Shown: piece by piece, positions 1 to 9,412 of the stretch
Layout of the letters: every line of letters starts with the position of its first letter
How positions within the stretch are numbered: the first letter of the stretch is position 1
Source of the DNA: Demequina sp. NBRC 110052
Lineage (GTDB): Bacteria; Actinomycetota; Actinomycetes; Actinomycetales; Demequinaceae
Direction: 5' to 3'
Length of the DNA stretch: 64,000 nt
Assembly (NCBI RefSeq): GCF_002090075.1
Contig: NZ_BBRI01000003.1
Location: 124,001 to 188,000 of the forward strand
The notes under the pieces: model-generated
The model's input: the letters and a program-made list of their open reading frames with translations, nothing else
Databases searched by the model: none
What the model was told of the DNA's origin: nothing
Program-made: the position numbers and the translations under genes

Positions 1-1470
1 CTGGGCTACGAGGTCGCCGTCGAGGCGGGCGCAGGCACGCAGGCGAGCTTCCTCGACGAGCAGTACCAGGCCGCTGGCGCGACGCTGGTCGACGCGGCCG
101 ATGCGTGGGGCGCTGACATCGTCACGTGCGTCAACGCGCCCAAGCCCGCGCAGATCAAGCTGCTGCGCGAGGGAGCGACCCTCGTCGCCACGATGGCGCC
201 GCAGTCCAACGAGAAGCTGGTCGGGACGCTCGCGAAGAAGGGCGTCACGGCCCTCGCGCTCGACGCAGTGCCGCGCATCTCCCGCGCACAGTCGATCGAC
301 GTGCTGTCCACCATGTCCAACGTCGCGGGCTACCGCGCGGTGATCGAGGCGGCCGAGGTCTACGGCGGCATGTTCACGGGCCAAGTGACGGCGGCGGGCA
401 AGACCGCGCCGGCCAAGGTGTTCGTCATCGGCGCTGGCGTCGCGGGCCTTGCGGCGATCGGCGCGGCGGCCTCGCTCGGCGCCCAGGTGCGCGCGTTCGA
501 TGTCCGGCCTGAGGTTGCGGAGCAGATCGGCTCGATGGGCGGCGAGTTCGTCGTCGCCCCCGAGGCGCAGCAGGAGATCAGCGCCGACGGCTACGCGAAG
601 CCCCTCACCGCAGAGCAGCAGGCGGCGGCGATGGACGTGTACGCCAAGGAGGCCGCGAACGCCGACGTGGTGATCACCACCGCGCTCGTGCGCGGCTCTG
701 CTCCCACCACCATCACCGCCGCGATGGTCGCGTCGATGCGGCCCGGCTCTGTGGTGGTGGACCTCGCGGCCTCGGGCGGCGGCAACTGCGAGCTCACCGT
801 GCCTGGCAAGACCGTCACCTCCGACAACGAGGTCACGATCGTCGGCTACACCGACCTCACGAGCCGCATGCCGCGCCACACGTCCACGCTGCTGGGCACC
901 AACATCGTGCACCTCATGGAGCTGCTCACCCCAGGCAAGGACGGTGAGCTCACGCTCGACCTCGAGGACGTGGTGCAGCGCGGCATGACCGTCGCACATG
1001 CCGGCGAGATCCTGTGGCCGCCGCCGCCCGTCTCGGTCTCCGCCGCTCCCCCGGCGCCCGCGGGGCCCTCCGACGAGGAGCTCGCGGCGAAGGCCGCTGC
1101 CGCAGCCGAGGAGGCGGATCGCAAGTCCAAGCGGCGCAACATCCTGTACGGGCTCGGCGCCGTCGCCTCGCTCCTGCTGCTGTCGTTCGCCGACTCCGCG
1201 ACGGTGCAGCACCTCACGGTGTTCGCCCTCGCCGTGATCGTCGGCTTCTACGTCATCAGCAACGTCAAGCACTCGCTGCACACGCCGCTCATGAGCCAGA
1301 CCAACGCGATCTCCGGCATCATCCTGGTCGGCGCGCTCCTGCAGATCGGCTCGTCCGACGCGCTGGTGTCCACGCTCGCGTTCGTCGCCGCGGCGGTCGC
1401 CAGCATCAACATCTTCGGAGGCTTCCTGGTGACGTACCGGATGCTCGGCATGTTCAGGAAGGACGCGTGA
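1..1470 (+). CDS. pntA: NAD(P) transhydrogenase subunit alpha, 5' end missing
   Basis: Alpha subunit of the membrane proton-translocating transhydrogenase, which uses the proton gradient to move hydride from NADH to NADP+. The reading frame is open from base 1, so the N-terminus lies outside the window; 489 codons plus stop are visible. The NAD-binding domain is marked by [20 protein letters not shown] followed by [19 protein letters not shown]. After an Ala/Pro-rich linker come about four hydrophobic segments (from about 1140 on). That layout matches E. coli PntA, with the membrane part fused to the NAD domain rather than split as in some alpha-proteobacteria. The stop overlaps the pntB start (ATGA at 1467-1472), so the two are co-translated. 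Confidence 0.93.
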   Translation: MGYEVAVEAGAGTQASFLDEQYQAAGATLVDAADAWGADIVTCVNAPKPAQIKLLREGATLVATMAPQSNEKLVGTLAKKGVTALALDAVPRISRAQSIDVLSTMSNVAGYRAVIEAAEVYGGMFTGQVTAAGKTAPAKVFVIGAGVAGLAAIGAAASLGAQVRAFDVRPEVAEQIGSMGGEFVVAPEAQQEISADGYAKPLTAEQQAAAMDVYAKEAANADVVITTALVRGSAPTTITAAMVASMRPGSVVVDLAASGGGNCELTVPGKTVTSDNEVTIVGYTDLTSRMPRHTSTLLGTNIVHLMELLTPGKDGELTLDLEDVVQRGMTVAHAGEILWPPPPVSVSAAPPAPAGPSDEELAAKAAAAAEEADRKSKRRNILYGLGAVASLLLLSFADSATVQHLTVFALAVIVGFYVISNVKHSLHTPLMSQTNAISGIILVGALLQIGSSDALVSTLAFVAAAVASINIFGGFLVTYRMLGMFRKDA

Positions 1471-2879
1471 TGACCCTCACCTCGCTCGCCCAGGCCACCT
1501 ACGTCGTGGCAGCCGTCCTCTTCGTCCTGTCCCTCGCGGGCCTGTCCAAGCAGGAGACTGCCCGACGCGGCAACATGCTCGGCATGGTCGGGATGGGTCT
1601 CGCGCTGGCCGCCACGGTCATCCTCTCCCTCGACGTGTCGGAGCGCTCCGTGCTGGTCACGGCGCTGTTGATCGCGTGCGTGTTCGCCATCGGCGCAGGC
1701 GTGGGCATCTGGCGGGCACGCACCGTCGAGATGACGCAGATGCCCGAACTCATCGCCATGCTCCACAGCTTCGTGGGCGCGGCCGCGGTGCTGGTGGGCT
1801 TCAACTCGCACCTCACCGCCACCCACGCCGACGCGATCCACCAGATCGAGGTCTTCCTCGGCATCTTCATCGGCGCCGTCACCCTCACCGGATCGATCGT
1901 CGCGTTCCTCAAGCTCTCCGCGCGCATGAAGTCCAGCCCGCTGACCCTGCCTGGCCGCAACTGGCTGAACCTCGGCGCGATCGTCGTCAGCGTCGGACTC
2001 ATGTTCGTCTACATGGCGACCGACAGCATCGTGCCGGTGCTGATCATGACTGCGATCGCGCTGCTGCTCGGCTTCCACCTCGTCGCCGCGATCGGCGGCG
2101 GCGACATGCCCGTGGTCGTGTCCATGCTGAACTCGTACTCCGGCTGGGCCGCCGCCGCGGCAGGCCTGATGCTCAGCAACGACCTGCTCATCGTCACCGG
2201 CGCGCTCGTCGGATCCTCGGGTGCGATCCTGTCCTACCTCATGTGCAAGGCCATGAACCGCGCGTTCATCTCGGTCATCCTGGGCGGATTCGGGACCGAG
2301 AGCGGCACGTCCTCCGGCGACGCCGAGCAGGGTGAGCACACCGAGGTGCAGGTGCCCGAGGTGGCCCAGCTGCTCACCGAGGCGAAGTCCGTGATCATCG
2401 TTCCCGGCTACGGCATGGCGGTGGCCAAGGCGCAGTACCCCGTCGCGGACCTCGTGGCGAACCTGCGTGCGCACGGCGTCGAGGTGAGGTTCGGCGTGCA
2501 CCCCGTCGCGGGGCGCCTGCCCGGACACATGAACGTGCTGCTCGCCGAGGCGAAGGTGCCGTACGACATCGTGCTCGAGATGGACGAGATCAACGATGAC
2601 TTCCCCGAGACGGACGTGGTGCTCGTGATCGGAGCGAACGACGTCGTCAACCCGTCCGCGCTCGAGGACCCGGGCTCGCCGCTCGCCGGCATGCCCGTGC
2701 TCGAGGTGTGGAAGGCCAAGCAGTGCATCGTCTTCAAGCGCTCCATGGCCACTGGCTACGCAGGAGTGCAGAACCCGCTGTTCTTCCGCGAGAACTCGGC
2801 GATGCTGTTCGGTGACGCAAAGACCAAGGTCGAGGAGATCCTCACCGAGGTGCGTTCCGCCGAGGGCGCGCACGCCTAA
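1470..2879 (+). CDS. pntB: NAD(P) transhydrogenase subunit beta
   Basis: Beta subunit of the transhydrogenase, 469 residues. The N-terminal two thirds is a string of hydrophobic helices (proton channel). The C-terminal third is the NADP(H)-binding domain, with [20 protein letters not shown], then [20 protein letters not shown] and [14 protein letters not shown]. The ATG at 1470 is in frame, overlaps the pntA stop and gives the family length; the open frame extends further upstream only as an out-of-frame shadow of pntA. The pair supplies NADPH from NADH at the cost of proton motive force. No clear terminator follows before the TetR gene. Confidence 0.95.
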   Translation: MTLTSLAQATYVVAAVLFVLSLAGLSKQETARRGNMLGMVGMGLALAATVILSLDVSERSVLVTALLIACVFAIGAGVGIWRARTVEMTQMPELIAMLHSFVGAAAVLVGFNSHLTATHADAIHQIEVFLGIFIGAVTLTGSIVAFLKLSARMKSSPLTLPGRNWLNLGAIVVSVGLMFVYMATDSIVPVLIMTAIALLLGFHLVAAIGGGDMPVVVSMLNSYSGWAAAAAGLMLSNDLLIVTGALVGSSGAILSYLMCKAMNRAFISVILGGFGTESGTSSGDAEQGEHTEVQVPEVAQLLTEAKSVIIVPGYGMAVAKAQYPVADLVANLRAHGVEVRFGVHPVAGRLPGHMNVLLAEAKVPYDIVLEMDEINDDFPETDVVLVIGANDVVNPSALEDPGSPLAGMPVLEVWKAKQCIVFKRSMATGYAGVQNPLFFRENSAMLFGDAKTKVEEILTEVRSAEGAHA

Positions 2880-2896
2880 GAATGCCGGAGCGCCGC

Positions 2897-2902
2897 TAGG
2901 GT
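2897..2902 (+). promoter_or_regulatory. -10 hexamer for a leaderless TetR transcript
   Basis: TAGGGT lies 6 nt before the ATG at 2909, so transcription would begin at or next to the start codon. There is no Shine-Dalgarno sequence. The same spacing recurs at many genes here (see findings). Confidence 0.55.
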
Positions 2903-2908
2903 GTGCAC

Positions 2909-3520
2909 ATGAGCGATGATCCGCGCTTCGTGCGCAGCTCCGAGGCGTTGCGAGCGGCCGTGCTCGCGCTCGCTGCCGAGCGGCCCGTGGAGTCGCTCGC
3001 GGTGGCTGACATCGCGCGCGCGGCGGGCGTCACGCGCGCCACGTTCTACAACCACGCCGACTCCCCCGAGCAGTTGCTTGCGCGCGCCGTCGAGACCGGC
3101 CTCGACCAGGTGCGCCGCGAGTTCCTCGAGGCCGTGAGCGACACCACCGATCTGATGGCATCGTGGCGAGCCTCCGAGCACGCGCTGATCTCGCACGTGC
3201 TCACGCACGAACGGGTCTACCGCACCGGTCTCACGCCCACTCCCGAGGGTCACGGCACCGCGCTCGCGTCGATTCTGTCGCGCCACTTCGAGGCGACGCT
3301 GCTCGCGTTCGCGGCGGGCGTGCGCCCCCTCGATGAGCTCAGCACGGACGACCGCACGAGGCTCGCCATGGAGGCCGCGTTCACCAGTCATGGCCTCGTC
3401 GGCGCGCTGCGGGCCTGGCTCCTCTCCCCGGAGCCGCGCGACGCCTCCTTCGCGGTCGAGGCGATCATCGAGGCCACCCCGCGCTACTGGTTCACGCTCG
3501 CGGACAGCATCGGCGCCTGA
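2909..3520 (+). CDS. TetR-family transcriptional regulator
   Basis: 203-residue one-domain repressor. An N-terminal helix-turn-helix (VADIARAAGVTRATFYNH, about residues 30-48) has the TetR signature of a recognition helix ending in TFYNH. The remainder is a helical ligand-binding domain that I cannot assign to a ligand. ATG 2909 is preferred over the in-frame GTG at 2903 because TAGGGT sits 6 nt before it. It lies between pntAB and an Old Yellow Enzyme on the same strand, so the oxidoreductase is a possible target, but no clear operator palindrome was seen. Confidence 0.85.
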   Translation: MSDDPRFVRSSEALRAAVLALAAERPVESLAVADIARAAGVTRATFYNHADSPEQLLARAVETGLDQVRREFLEAVSDTTDLMASWRASEHALISHVLTHERVYRTGLTPTPEGHGTALASILSRHFEATLLAFAAGVRPLDELSTDDRTRLAMEAAFTSHGLVGALRAWLLSPEPRDASFAVEAIIEATPRYWFTLADSIGA

Positions 3521-3609
3521 GCAGGGCCGACGCGGCGGGCACCCCTGCCCTCGCCGGTCACCGGAGGACGAGGGTTCGCACCGCTTCAGATCTGCGCAAA
3601 GATGTCCCC

Positions 3610-4719
3610 ATGACCTCTGTGCTGTTCTCGCCGCTGTCCATCCGCTCGACTGAGTTCCGCAATCGGCTCTGGGTGAGCCCGATGTGCCAGTACTCGTGCG
3701 AGGACAGGGACGGCGTGGTCGGCGATTGGCACCTTGCGACGCTCGGCTCGTTCGCGCAGGGCGGCGCGGGGCTCGTGATGGCGGAGGCCACGGCAGTGGT
3801 GCCGGAGGGTCGGATCAGCCCGTGGTGCCCCGGCATCTGGGAAGACGACCAGCAGGAGGCGTGGAAGAGGGTCGTGGACTTCATCCACTCGCAGGGCGCA
3901 AAGGCGGGCATCCAGCTCGCGCACGCGGGCCGCAAGGCCTCGACGTATCGCGACTGGAGTGGACACGGCAGCGTGCCGGTCGAGGACGGGGGCTGGACGA
4001 CGGTCGCGCCGTCGCCCATCGCCTTCCCCGGCTACGCCGAGCCCAACGGCCTGTCGACGGACGAGATCAACGACGTCGTGTACGCCTTCGGCCAGTCGGC
4101 CGCCCGAGCGCTCGCTGCCGGCTTCGACGTACTCGAGGTGCACGCGGCGCACGGGTACCTAATCCACCAGTTCCTGTCGCCTCTGTCGAACGACCGCACC
4201 GACGACTACGGGGGCTCGATCGTCAACCGCGCGCGACTGCTGTTGAACGTGGTGCGTGAGGTGCGCGCGATCGCCGGACCGGACGTGCCTCTGTTCGTGC
4301 GCGTGTCCGCGACCGACTGGCTCGAGCCCGAGGGCTGGACCCTCGAGGACACCGTCACGCTCGCGGCCTGGCTGCGCGAGGCGGGCGCCGATCTGATCGA
4401 CACGTCGTCGGGCGGGCTGCTTCCGGGCGCCTCGATCCCCGTCGGCCCCGGCTACCAGGTTCCCCACGCCGCCGCCGTGCACGAGCGCTCCGGCATCATG
4501 ACGGCCGCGGTCGGCCAGATCGTCGACGGCCCTCAGGCCGAGGAGATCGTCGCGAGCGGCAAGGCCACGGCGGTGTTCGCCGGCCGTGAGTTCCTGCGCG
4601 ATCCGCGCTTCGCGCTGCGCGCGGCTCACGAGCTGGGCGTCGAGGTGGACTACTGGCCGGCGCCGTTCCGTCGCGGGACGTTCGACTCGCGCCCCGCGAC
4701 GGTGGCGTCTGAGGACTGA
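3610..4719 (+). CDS. NADH:flavin oxidoreductase, Old Yellow Enzyme (YqjM-like)
   Basis: FMN-dependent ene-reductase of 369 residues that reduces activated C=C bonds with NAD(P)H; the natural substrate is unknown. Recognisable pieces are the N-terminal LFSPLSIRSTEFRNRLWVSP, the Cys in SPMCQYS typical of the YqjM-type thermophilic-like class, HAGRKAS, and the FMN/substrate signature HAAHGYLIHQFLSPLSNDRT followed by DDYGGS. The barrel ends with FAGREFLRDPRFALRAA. Length is normal for YqjM. It follows a TetR gene by 89 nt and its stop directly abuts the convergent permease stop (4717-4719 against 4720-4722), with no room for a terminator. Confidence 0.92.
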   Translation: MTSVLFSPLSIRSTEFRNRLWVSPMCQYSCEDRDGVVGDWHLATLGSFAQGGAGLVMAEATAVVPEGRISPWCPGIWEDDQQEAWKRVVDFIHSQGAKAGIQLAHAGRKASTYRDWSGHGSVPVEDGGWTTVAPSPIAFPGYAEPNGLSTDEINDVVYAFGQSAARALAAGFDVLEVHAAHGYLIHQFLSPLSNDRTDDYGGSIVNRARLLLNVVREVRAIAGPDVPLFVRVSATDWLEPEGWTLEDTVTLAAWLREAGADLIDTSSGGLLPGASIPVGPGYQVPHAAAVHERSGIMTAAVGQIVDGPQAEEIVASGKATAVFAGREFLRDPRFALRAAHELGVEVDYWPAPFRRGTFDSRPATVASED

Positions 4720-5502
4720 TCAGGACCTGACGGGCGACCTGCGCAGCAGCACGTAGCCGGCGAGAGCGGCGAGCGCAGTCACAGGCAGGGTCCAGCTCAC
4801 GAGTGCCACGACGGACGTCGTGGACAGGAACTCCCACACCGTGGGCCACGCCTCGAGCACCGTCGCTCCCCACAGCGCGACGATGCCGACCACGGTGAGG
4901 ATGCCGAACATCCAGTACAGTCCCGGCGCGCCCCAGCGCACCCACACCGCAGCCGAGGCGGCGCCGACGCCGAAGGCGAGGAGCATGGCGGCGAAGCTCG
5001 TGTAGGCCACGGAGGCCACGGGCGCAGTCGTCAGGCCGAGTGGAGCGAAGAAGGACCCGCCGAGCCACCAGCCATCCGTGGCCCTCTCGAGGAGCACGAG
5101 CGCGGTGAGGCCCACCGTGTAGTACGCGGCGAGCGTGATGAAGTAGAGCAGAGTGCCCGCGTAGTAGTCGCGGCGCGTGACGGAGAAGCCCAGCGCGAAG
5201 CGGAAGGTGAAGTGCATCGCCTGCACAGCCACGATCAGCATGTACACGTAGATCCACGTGATGCCGCCGTTGGACTGAAACGCCGAGGTCTCGACGTTGT
5301 CGGAGCCGCCGGCGGAGTACGTGATCATGCCCCAGATCGCGGCGTTGCCACCGAAGATCAGCAGCGTGATGATCCACGGCAGGATCAGCGTCTGCCAAGG
5401 GTTGGCGATGTGGATGCGCAGCACGGCACGCATACGGTGCACGACCGGCGCGGCGGTCGGGCCCGACGCGGGGGCGGGCTGAGTCTCGGTGTAGACGGTC
5501 AT
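4720..5502 (-). CDS. ABC transporter membrane protein
   Basis: 260-residue integral membrane protein with about six hydrophobic segments, starting near NPWQTLILPWIITLLIFGG. It begins MTVYTETQPAP at ATG 5502, overlapping the ATPase stop by 4 nt. It belongs to the third position of a GntR-ATPase-permease operon, the arrangement of YtrA-type systems; the cargo cannot be read from the sequence. The longer open frame upstream is the antisense/out-of-frame shadow of the ATPase and was discarded. Confidence 0.8.
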   Translation of the reverse strand: MTVYTETQPAPASGPTAAPVVHRMRAVLRIHIANPWQTLILPWIITLLIFGGNAAIWGMITYSAGGSDNVETSAFQSNGGITWIYVYMLIVAVQAMHFTFRFALGFSVTRRDYYAGTLLYFITLAAYYTVGLTALVLLERATDGWWLGGSFFAPLGLTTAPVASVAYTSFAAMLLAFGVGAASAAVWVRWGAPGLYWMFGILTVVGIVALWGATVLEAWPTVWEFLSTTSVVALVSWTLPVTALAALAGYVLLRRSPVRS

Positions 5503-6386
5503 GAGGCCACCTCCTGGGTGAACGGCGCGCCGGTGCGGCGCACGATGAGCTGCTGAAGCGAGACGGGCGCGAGCTCGAGCCCCGCCGCGACGGCGGCGGC
5601 CCGCAGCTCGCCGTTCGCGCCGTCGATGGTGATGGCGGCGGTGCCGCCGAGCGCTTCGCGGTGAAGGATCTGGTGCCCGCGGACCACGGCCTCGACCGCG
5701 TCGACGGGGCCGACGATCCGCAGCGCCGTGCCACGAAGCGCGTCGGCGTCCTCGTCGATCACGAGGCGGCCGTCGTCGATCACCAGCACCCTCTGGAAGA
5801 GATCCGCGGCCTCGTCGATCAGGTGGGTCGACATCAGGACCGTGCGGGGGTGCTCGGCGAAGTCCGAGAGCAGCCGGTCGTAGAAGAGCTGGCGCGCGAC
5901 GGCATCCAGCCCTGCGTACGGCTCGTCGAGAAGAGTCACCTCGGCGCGGGAGGCGAGGGCGACGATCGCACCGATGGACGAGCGCTGACCGCGCGACAGC
6001 TTCTTCATGTAGCGGTCGAGCGGCGCATGGAAGTCCTCGACGAGGCGGGAGGCGAAGTCGTCGTCCCAGTGCGGGAAGATCCACGACGCGGCCTTGAGGA
6101 CGTGCCTGCCCTTGTACCCCTCGGGGTAGACCTGGGACTCCTTGATGAGCGCGACCTCGCCGATCGCACGCGGGTTCTCCACGGGGCTCTCGCCACGCAC
6201 TCGCGCCGAGCCCGCCGTCGCGAAGTCCTGACCCGTGAGCAGGTTCATCAGGGTCGACTTGCCTGCGCCATTGCGCCCCAGCAGACCGTGGATGCCCACC
6301 TCGTCGATGCGGAACGACACGTCGTCGACGGCCTTGACCGGCCCGAAGTGCCGCGAGAGGCCCTGAGCCTCGAGGATTGCTGTCAT
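5499..6386 (-). CDS. ABC transporter ATP-binding protein
   Basis: 295-residue ABC ATPase. Walker A is GLLGRNGAGKST; a variant signature reads LSRGQRSS; Walker B is VTLLDEPYAGLD, followed by the H-loop STHLIDEAADL. The C-terminal 80 residues form an extra domain of unknown role. It overlaps the GntR gene upstream and the permease downstream by 4 nt each, so the three are one translationally coupled operon. By analogy with ytr/ecs-type systems this is probably an exporter for a cell-envelope compound or a peptide; that is inference. Confidence 0.88.
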   Translation of the reverse strand: MTAILEAQGLSRHFGPVKAVDDVSFRIDEVGIHGLLGRNGAGKSTLMNLLTGQDFATAGSARVRGESPVENPRAIGEVALIKESQVYPEGYKGRHVLKAASWIFPHWDDDFASRLVEDFHAPLDRYMKKLSRGQRSSIGAIVALASRAEVTLLDEPYAGLDAVARQLFYDRLLSDFAEHPRTVLMSTHLIDEAADLFQRVLVIDDGRLVIDEDADALRGTALRIVGPVDAVEAVVRGHQILHREALGGTAAITIDGANGELRAAAVAAGLELAPVSLQQLIVRRTGAPFTQEVAS

Positions 6387-6739
6387 CGCTCCATCTCCTT
6401 CACGATCAGTGCCGACACCTCTGCGGCGGTGAGGCCGAGTGCGCGGGCCTGCGCCACGACGGGCGCCACGTGGCGCTCGACGAAGTCGGCCCTTCTGGCG
6501 GCGAGCAGCTGCGCCCTCGCCCCCTCGGATACGAACATTCCGATCCCCCTTCTCTTGTGGAGGATCCCTGCGTCGACGAGCAGCGTCACGCCCTTGAGCG
6601 CGGTCGCCGGATTCACGCGATGGAATGCGGCGAGCTCGTTGATCGACGGCACCTGGGACCCTTCGGGCATGGAGCCGTCCAGCACCGCGCCCTCGAGGGC
6701 CTCGGCGATCTGCTGGAACAGCGGTCTGGAGTCGTCCAC
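6383..6739 (-). CDS. GntR-family regulator, YtrA subfamily
   Basis: 118 residues: a winged-helix domain (PLFQQIAEALEGAVLDGSMP ... VPSINELAAFHRVNPATALK) and a very short C-terminal helix region, which defines the YtrA subfamily usually found as first gene of ABC-transporter operons. The start is GTG 6739, with GGAGG 5 nt upstream; the inverted repeat at 6755-6772 lies just before it. Autorepression of the operon is the expected mode. Confidence 0.88.
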   Translation of the reverse strand: MDDSRPLFQQIAEALEGAVLDGSMPEGSQVPSINELAAFHRVNPATALKGVTLLVDAGILHKRRGIGMFVSEGARAQLLAARRADFVERHVAPVVAQARALGLTAAEVSALIVKEMER

Positions 6740-6754
6740 GACAACCTCCGTATT

Positions 6755-6778
6755 GGTTAGTTACTCAACTAACTAACC
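6755..6778 (-). promoter_or_regulatory. operator-like inverted repeat upstream of the GntR operon
   Basis: TTAGTT-ACTC-AACTAA (6757-6772) is a perfect 6-bp inverted repeat, and the flanks extend it to GGTTAGTT ... AACTAACC. It is AT-rich in a GC-rich setting and sits 16-40 nt upstream of the GTG start, as expected for a YtrA-type operator. Confidence 0.65.
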
Positions 6779-6833
6779 ACATGACCTGAGGAATGTCAAC
6801 TGCGAGCCCGCGAGCACCCCCTAGAGTGGCTCC

Positions 6834-7445
6834 ATGGCCTCTGATCATCTGGTGTGGATCGACTGCGAGATGACCGGGCTCGACCTCGAGAACGACGCGC
6901 TCGTCGAGGTCGCCTGCCTGGTCACGGACGCCGAGCTCAACGTGCTCGGCGAGGGAGTCTCGGTGGTGATCAAGCCCTCCCCCGCGGCCGTCGCGCAGAT
7001 GAACGACTTCGTGCGCGACATGCACGTGACGTCCGGCCTGCTGCCCGAGCTCGAGCACGGCATGACGATGGAGGAGGCCGAGCGACTCGTGTGCGAGTAC
7101 GTCGACGCGCACGTCCCTGCCGGCGCACGCGCGCCGCTCGCGGGCAACACCGTCGGCATGGACAAGGCGTTCCTCGAGCGCGACATGCCGAACCTCATGG
7201 GACGCCTGCACTACCGCGTGGTCGACGTCAGCTCGCTCAAGGAACTTGTGCGCCGCTGGTATCCCCGCGTGTTCTTCAACGCACCGGAGAAGACTGGCGG
7301 GCATCGTGCTCTCGGCGACATCCAGGACTCCATCCGCGAGCTCCGCTACTACCGCGAGACCGTGCTCGTTCCACTGCCCGGACCTGACTCCGACGCAGCG
7401 AAGGCCGCAGCCACCTCCGTCTCGCCCGACGCGTCGGCGCCCTGA
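6834..7445 (+). CDS. orn: oligoribonuclease
   Basis: DEDDh 3'-5' exoribonuclease that degrades 2-5 nt RNAs and pGpG, completing mRNA and c-di-GMP turnover. Motifs are VWIDCEMTGLD (Exo I, D and E), AGNTVGMDKAFLERDMP (Exo II) and HRALGDIQDSI (Exo III, H and D). Length 203 is typical with a short acidic/Ala-rich tail. TAGAGT at 6822-6827 lies 6 nt before the ATG, so the transcript is probably leaderless. Its position just upstream of tRNA-His is conserved in actinobacteria. The EAL protein at 13.9 kb offers a c-di-GMP connection. Confidence 0.95.
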   Translation: MASDHLVWIDCEMTGLDLENDALVEVACLVTDAELNVLGEGVSVVIKPSPAAVAQMNDFVRDMHVTSGLLPELEHGMTMEEAERLVCEYVDAHVPAGARAPLAGNTVGMDKAFLERDMPNLMGRLHYRVVDVSSLKELVRRWYPRVFFNAPEKTGGHRALGDIQDSIRELRYYRETVLVPLPGPDSDAAKAAATSVSPDASAP

Positions 7446-7505
7446 GCGTCGCCGCCACCTGCCGCGGCACGGTACACTTTTCGCTGGCTCTCCTTGAGAG
7501 CCGAT

Positions 7506-7582
7506 GGTGGCTGTAGCTCAGCAGGTAGAGCATCGCGTTGTGGTCGCGAGGGCCGCGGGTTCAAGTCCCGTCAGCCACCCCA
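7506..7582 (+). tRNA. tRNA-His (GTG)
   Basis: Acceptor arms GTGGCTG (7507-7513) and CAGCCAC (7572-7578) pair. G-1 at 7506 faces the C discriminator at 7579, the histidine identity pair, and CCA is encoded at 7580-7582. The anticodon loop contains GTG, and the T arm reads GGGTTCAAGTCCC. Confidence 0.96.
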
Positions 7583-7586
7583 CTGT

Positions 7587-7616
7587 CGAAGGGCCCCTCT
7601 CCGGAGGGGCCCTTCG
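7587..7616 (+). terminator. hairpin after tRNA-His
   Basis: Stem GAAGGGCCCCT/AGGGGCCCTTC with a 6-nt loop starts 5 nt after the tRNA. The downstream tract CGTGTTGG is only weakly T-rich. Confidence 0.75.
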
Positions 7617-7704
7617 TGTTGGTGCCGCATGCGCCGCCTGGCTCGCGGGAGTGGGAAGATAGCCGGGAAGTCATCTCCCCGCCCGGGGACAAGGGAGGTC
7701 CTCC

Positions 7705-8532
7705 ATGATCGCAGCGCTGACCGGCGCCGGGCTCTCCGCTGCGGCGGGTCTGAACGCGTTCATCCCGCTCGTGATCGTGGGCCTGTTCGCCCGCTTCACG
7801 GACGTGATCACGCTGCCCGCCGAGCTGATGTGGCTGCAGTCATGGCCCACGCTCATCATCGCGCTGCTGCTGCTCGCCGCTGATGTGGTGCTGGACAAGA
7901 TCCCCGGCGTGGACCACGTGAACGACCTCATCCAGACTGCCGTGCGACCCCTGGTCGGCGGCGTGATCTTCGCCGCGACCTCGGCCGCCGCGGAGCTGGA
8001 CGGCGCGAGCTTCTGGTCCGACAACCCGCTGATCGCCGGCGTCGTCGGCGCGATCATCACCGCGATCGTGCACACCGCCAAGGCCGCCTCGCGCCCCGCC
8101 GTGAACGCCGCCACGGGCGGCACGGGTGCACCGCTCGCGTCCTTCGCGGAGGATGCCGTGTCCGTCGCGCTGTCGTTCCTCGCGATCTTCATCCCCTTCC
8201 TCGTGGTGCTGGTCTTCATCGCGATGGGCATCGCGGTGTACCGCATCGTCACGACGGGACGGCGCAGGCGACGGCACAAGGAACTGCTCCAGACCGAGCG
8301 CCGGCAGGCGCGCGAGGCCGACGAGGCGGAGCGGGAGGCCACCGGCGGGTCGCGACGCGAACGCTGGCGGGCGTGGACGCGAGAGTATCGCGAGCGCATC
8401 GGAGGCCGTTCGGGCGACAACGGCGATCACGGCGGCAACGAGGCGGCCGCGCTGGAGGAGGCACTCGACACGTCACGCCAGGACGCGGCGTCGGCACCTC
8501 CCGCAGGCGAGAGTCACCGTCCCGAGGCCTGA
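7705..8532 (+). CDS. DUF4126 membrane protein
   Basis: 275 residues. The N-terminal 185 residues match DUF4126: GAGLSAAAGLNAFIPLVIVG, then VDHVNDLIQTAVRPLVGGVI and a repeated glycine-rich hydrophobic pattern, with about five membrane segments. The C-terminal 90 residues are a highly charged, Arg/Glu-rich cytoplasmic tail that is longer than usual for the family. Start ATG 7705 has GGGAGG 8 nt upstream. Function is unknown; it stands alone between tRNA-His and the convergent osmoprotectant ATPase. Confidence 0.8.
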   Translation: MIAALTGAGLSAAAGLNAFIPLVIVGLFARFTDVITLPAELMWLQSWPTLIIALLLLAADVVLDKIPGVDHVNDLIQTAVRPLVGGVIFAATSAAAELDGASFWSDNPLIAGVVGAIITAIVHTAKAASRPAVNAATGGTGAPLASFAEDAVSVALSFLAIFIPFLVVLVFIAMGIAVYRIVTTGRRRRRHKELLQTERRQAREADEAEREATGGSRRERWRAWTREYRERIGGRSGDNGDHGGNEAAALEEALDTSRQDAASAPPAGESHRPEA

Positions 8533-8544
8533 CGCCTCCGCGGC

Positions 8545-9303
8545 TCAGGACGCCTTCGGCTCCACGTCGAAGTCCGCGAGGAAGTCCTCGACGAAGTCGT
8601 TCGCGGGCGCGCCCGTGACCTCGTCAGGGGTGCCGAGCTGCTCGAGCACTCCCCCGCGCGACAGCACGGCGATGCGGTCCGCCAGCAGCACAGCCTCACG
8701 GATGTCGTGCGTCACCATCATCACGGTGGTGCCCAGGTCGCGTTGGATCGCCTGGAACTCGCGCTGCAGGCGTCGGCGACCCTGGGGGTCCACGGCGCCG
8801 AAGGGCTCGTCCATGAGCAGCACCGAAGGCCTGGCCGCGAGGGCGCGTGCCACGCCGACGCGCTGACGCTCGCCCCCGGACAGCTCGTGCGGGTAGCGCG
8901 CGCCGTACGTCTCACGGGGAAGCCCCACCATGGCGAGCAGTTCGTCGACTCGCGCGGCGGTGCGGGCCTTGTCCCAGCCGAGTAGCCCCGGCACTGTCGC
9001 GACGTTCTGCGCGACGGTGCGGTGCGGGAACAGCCCCACGTGCTGGATGACGTAGCCGATGCTGCGGCGCAGCTGCACCGCGTCGGCGGCCATGACGTCC
9101 TCGCCGCCCACCTCGATCGTGCCCGACGTGGGCTCGACGAGCCGGTTGACCATGCGCAGCGTCGTCGACTTGCCGCAGCCCGACGGCCCCACGAGCGCGA
9201 GCACCTCGCCCTGGCGCGCCTCGAGCGAGAGCGACCCGACCGCGACGGTGCCGTCGGGGTAGGTCTTGGTGACGTCGGTCAGGACGATGCCGGTGGTGGC
9301 CAT
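8545..9303 (-). CDS. osmoprotectant (glycine betaine/choline) ABC transporter ATP-binding protein
   Basis: 252-residue ATPase of the OpuCA/ProV group lacking the C-terminal CBS pair. Walker A is GPSGCGKSTT; the signature LSGGERQRVGVARALA precedes Walker B VLLMDEPFGAVD; MVTHDIREAVLLADRIAV is the typical helix after the H-loop. TAGCGT lies 6 nt before ATG 9303, indicating a leaderless transcript. It is transcribed divergently from the two permeases at 9413, and the 109-nt gap carries promoters for both. Confidence 0.88.
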   Translation of the reverse strand: MATTGIVLTDVTKTYPDGTVAVGSLSLEARQGEVLALVGPSGCGKSTTLRMVNRLVEPTSGTIEVGGEDVMAADAVQLRRSIGYVIQHVGLFPHRTVAQNVATVPGLLGWDKARTAARVDELLAMVGLPRETYGARYPHELSGGERQRVGVARALAARPSVLLMDEPFGAVDPQGRRRLQREFQAIQRDLGTTVMMVTHDIREAVLLADRIAVLSRGGVLEQLGTPDEVTGAPANDFVEDFLADFDVEPKAS

Positions 9304-9412
9304 CCGGCCACGCTAGCGCCTGTAGGGCAGCGAGCGCACCTGGCCCGCGCGTCGGGCGAGCCGCCCCACGCGCGCTGGACCCGACGTCGGGGATGGCCGC
9401 TACAGTGGCCGG

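Noticed and set aside
6741-6833. orn sharing the GntR operator
   Set aside because: The inverted repeat is 50 nt upstream of the orn -10 and close to the GntR start; orn is a housekeeping gene with its own leaderless promoter.
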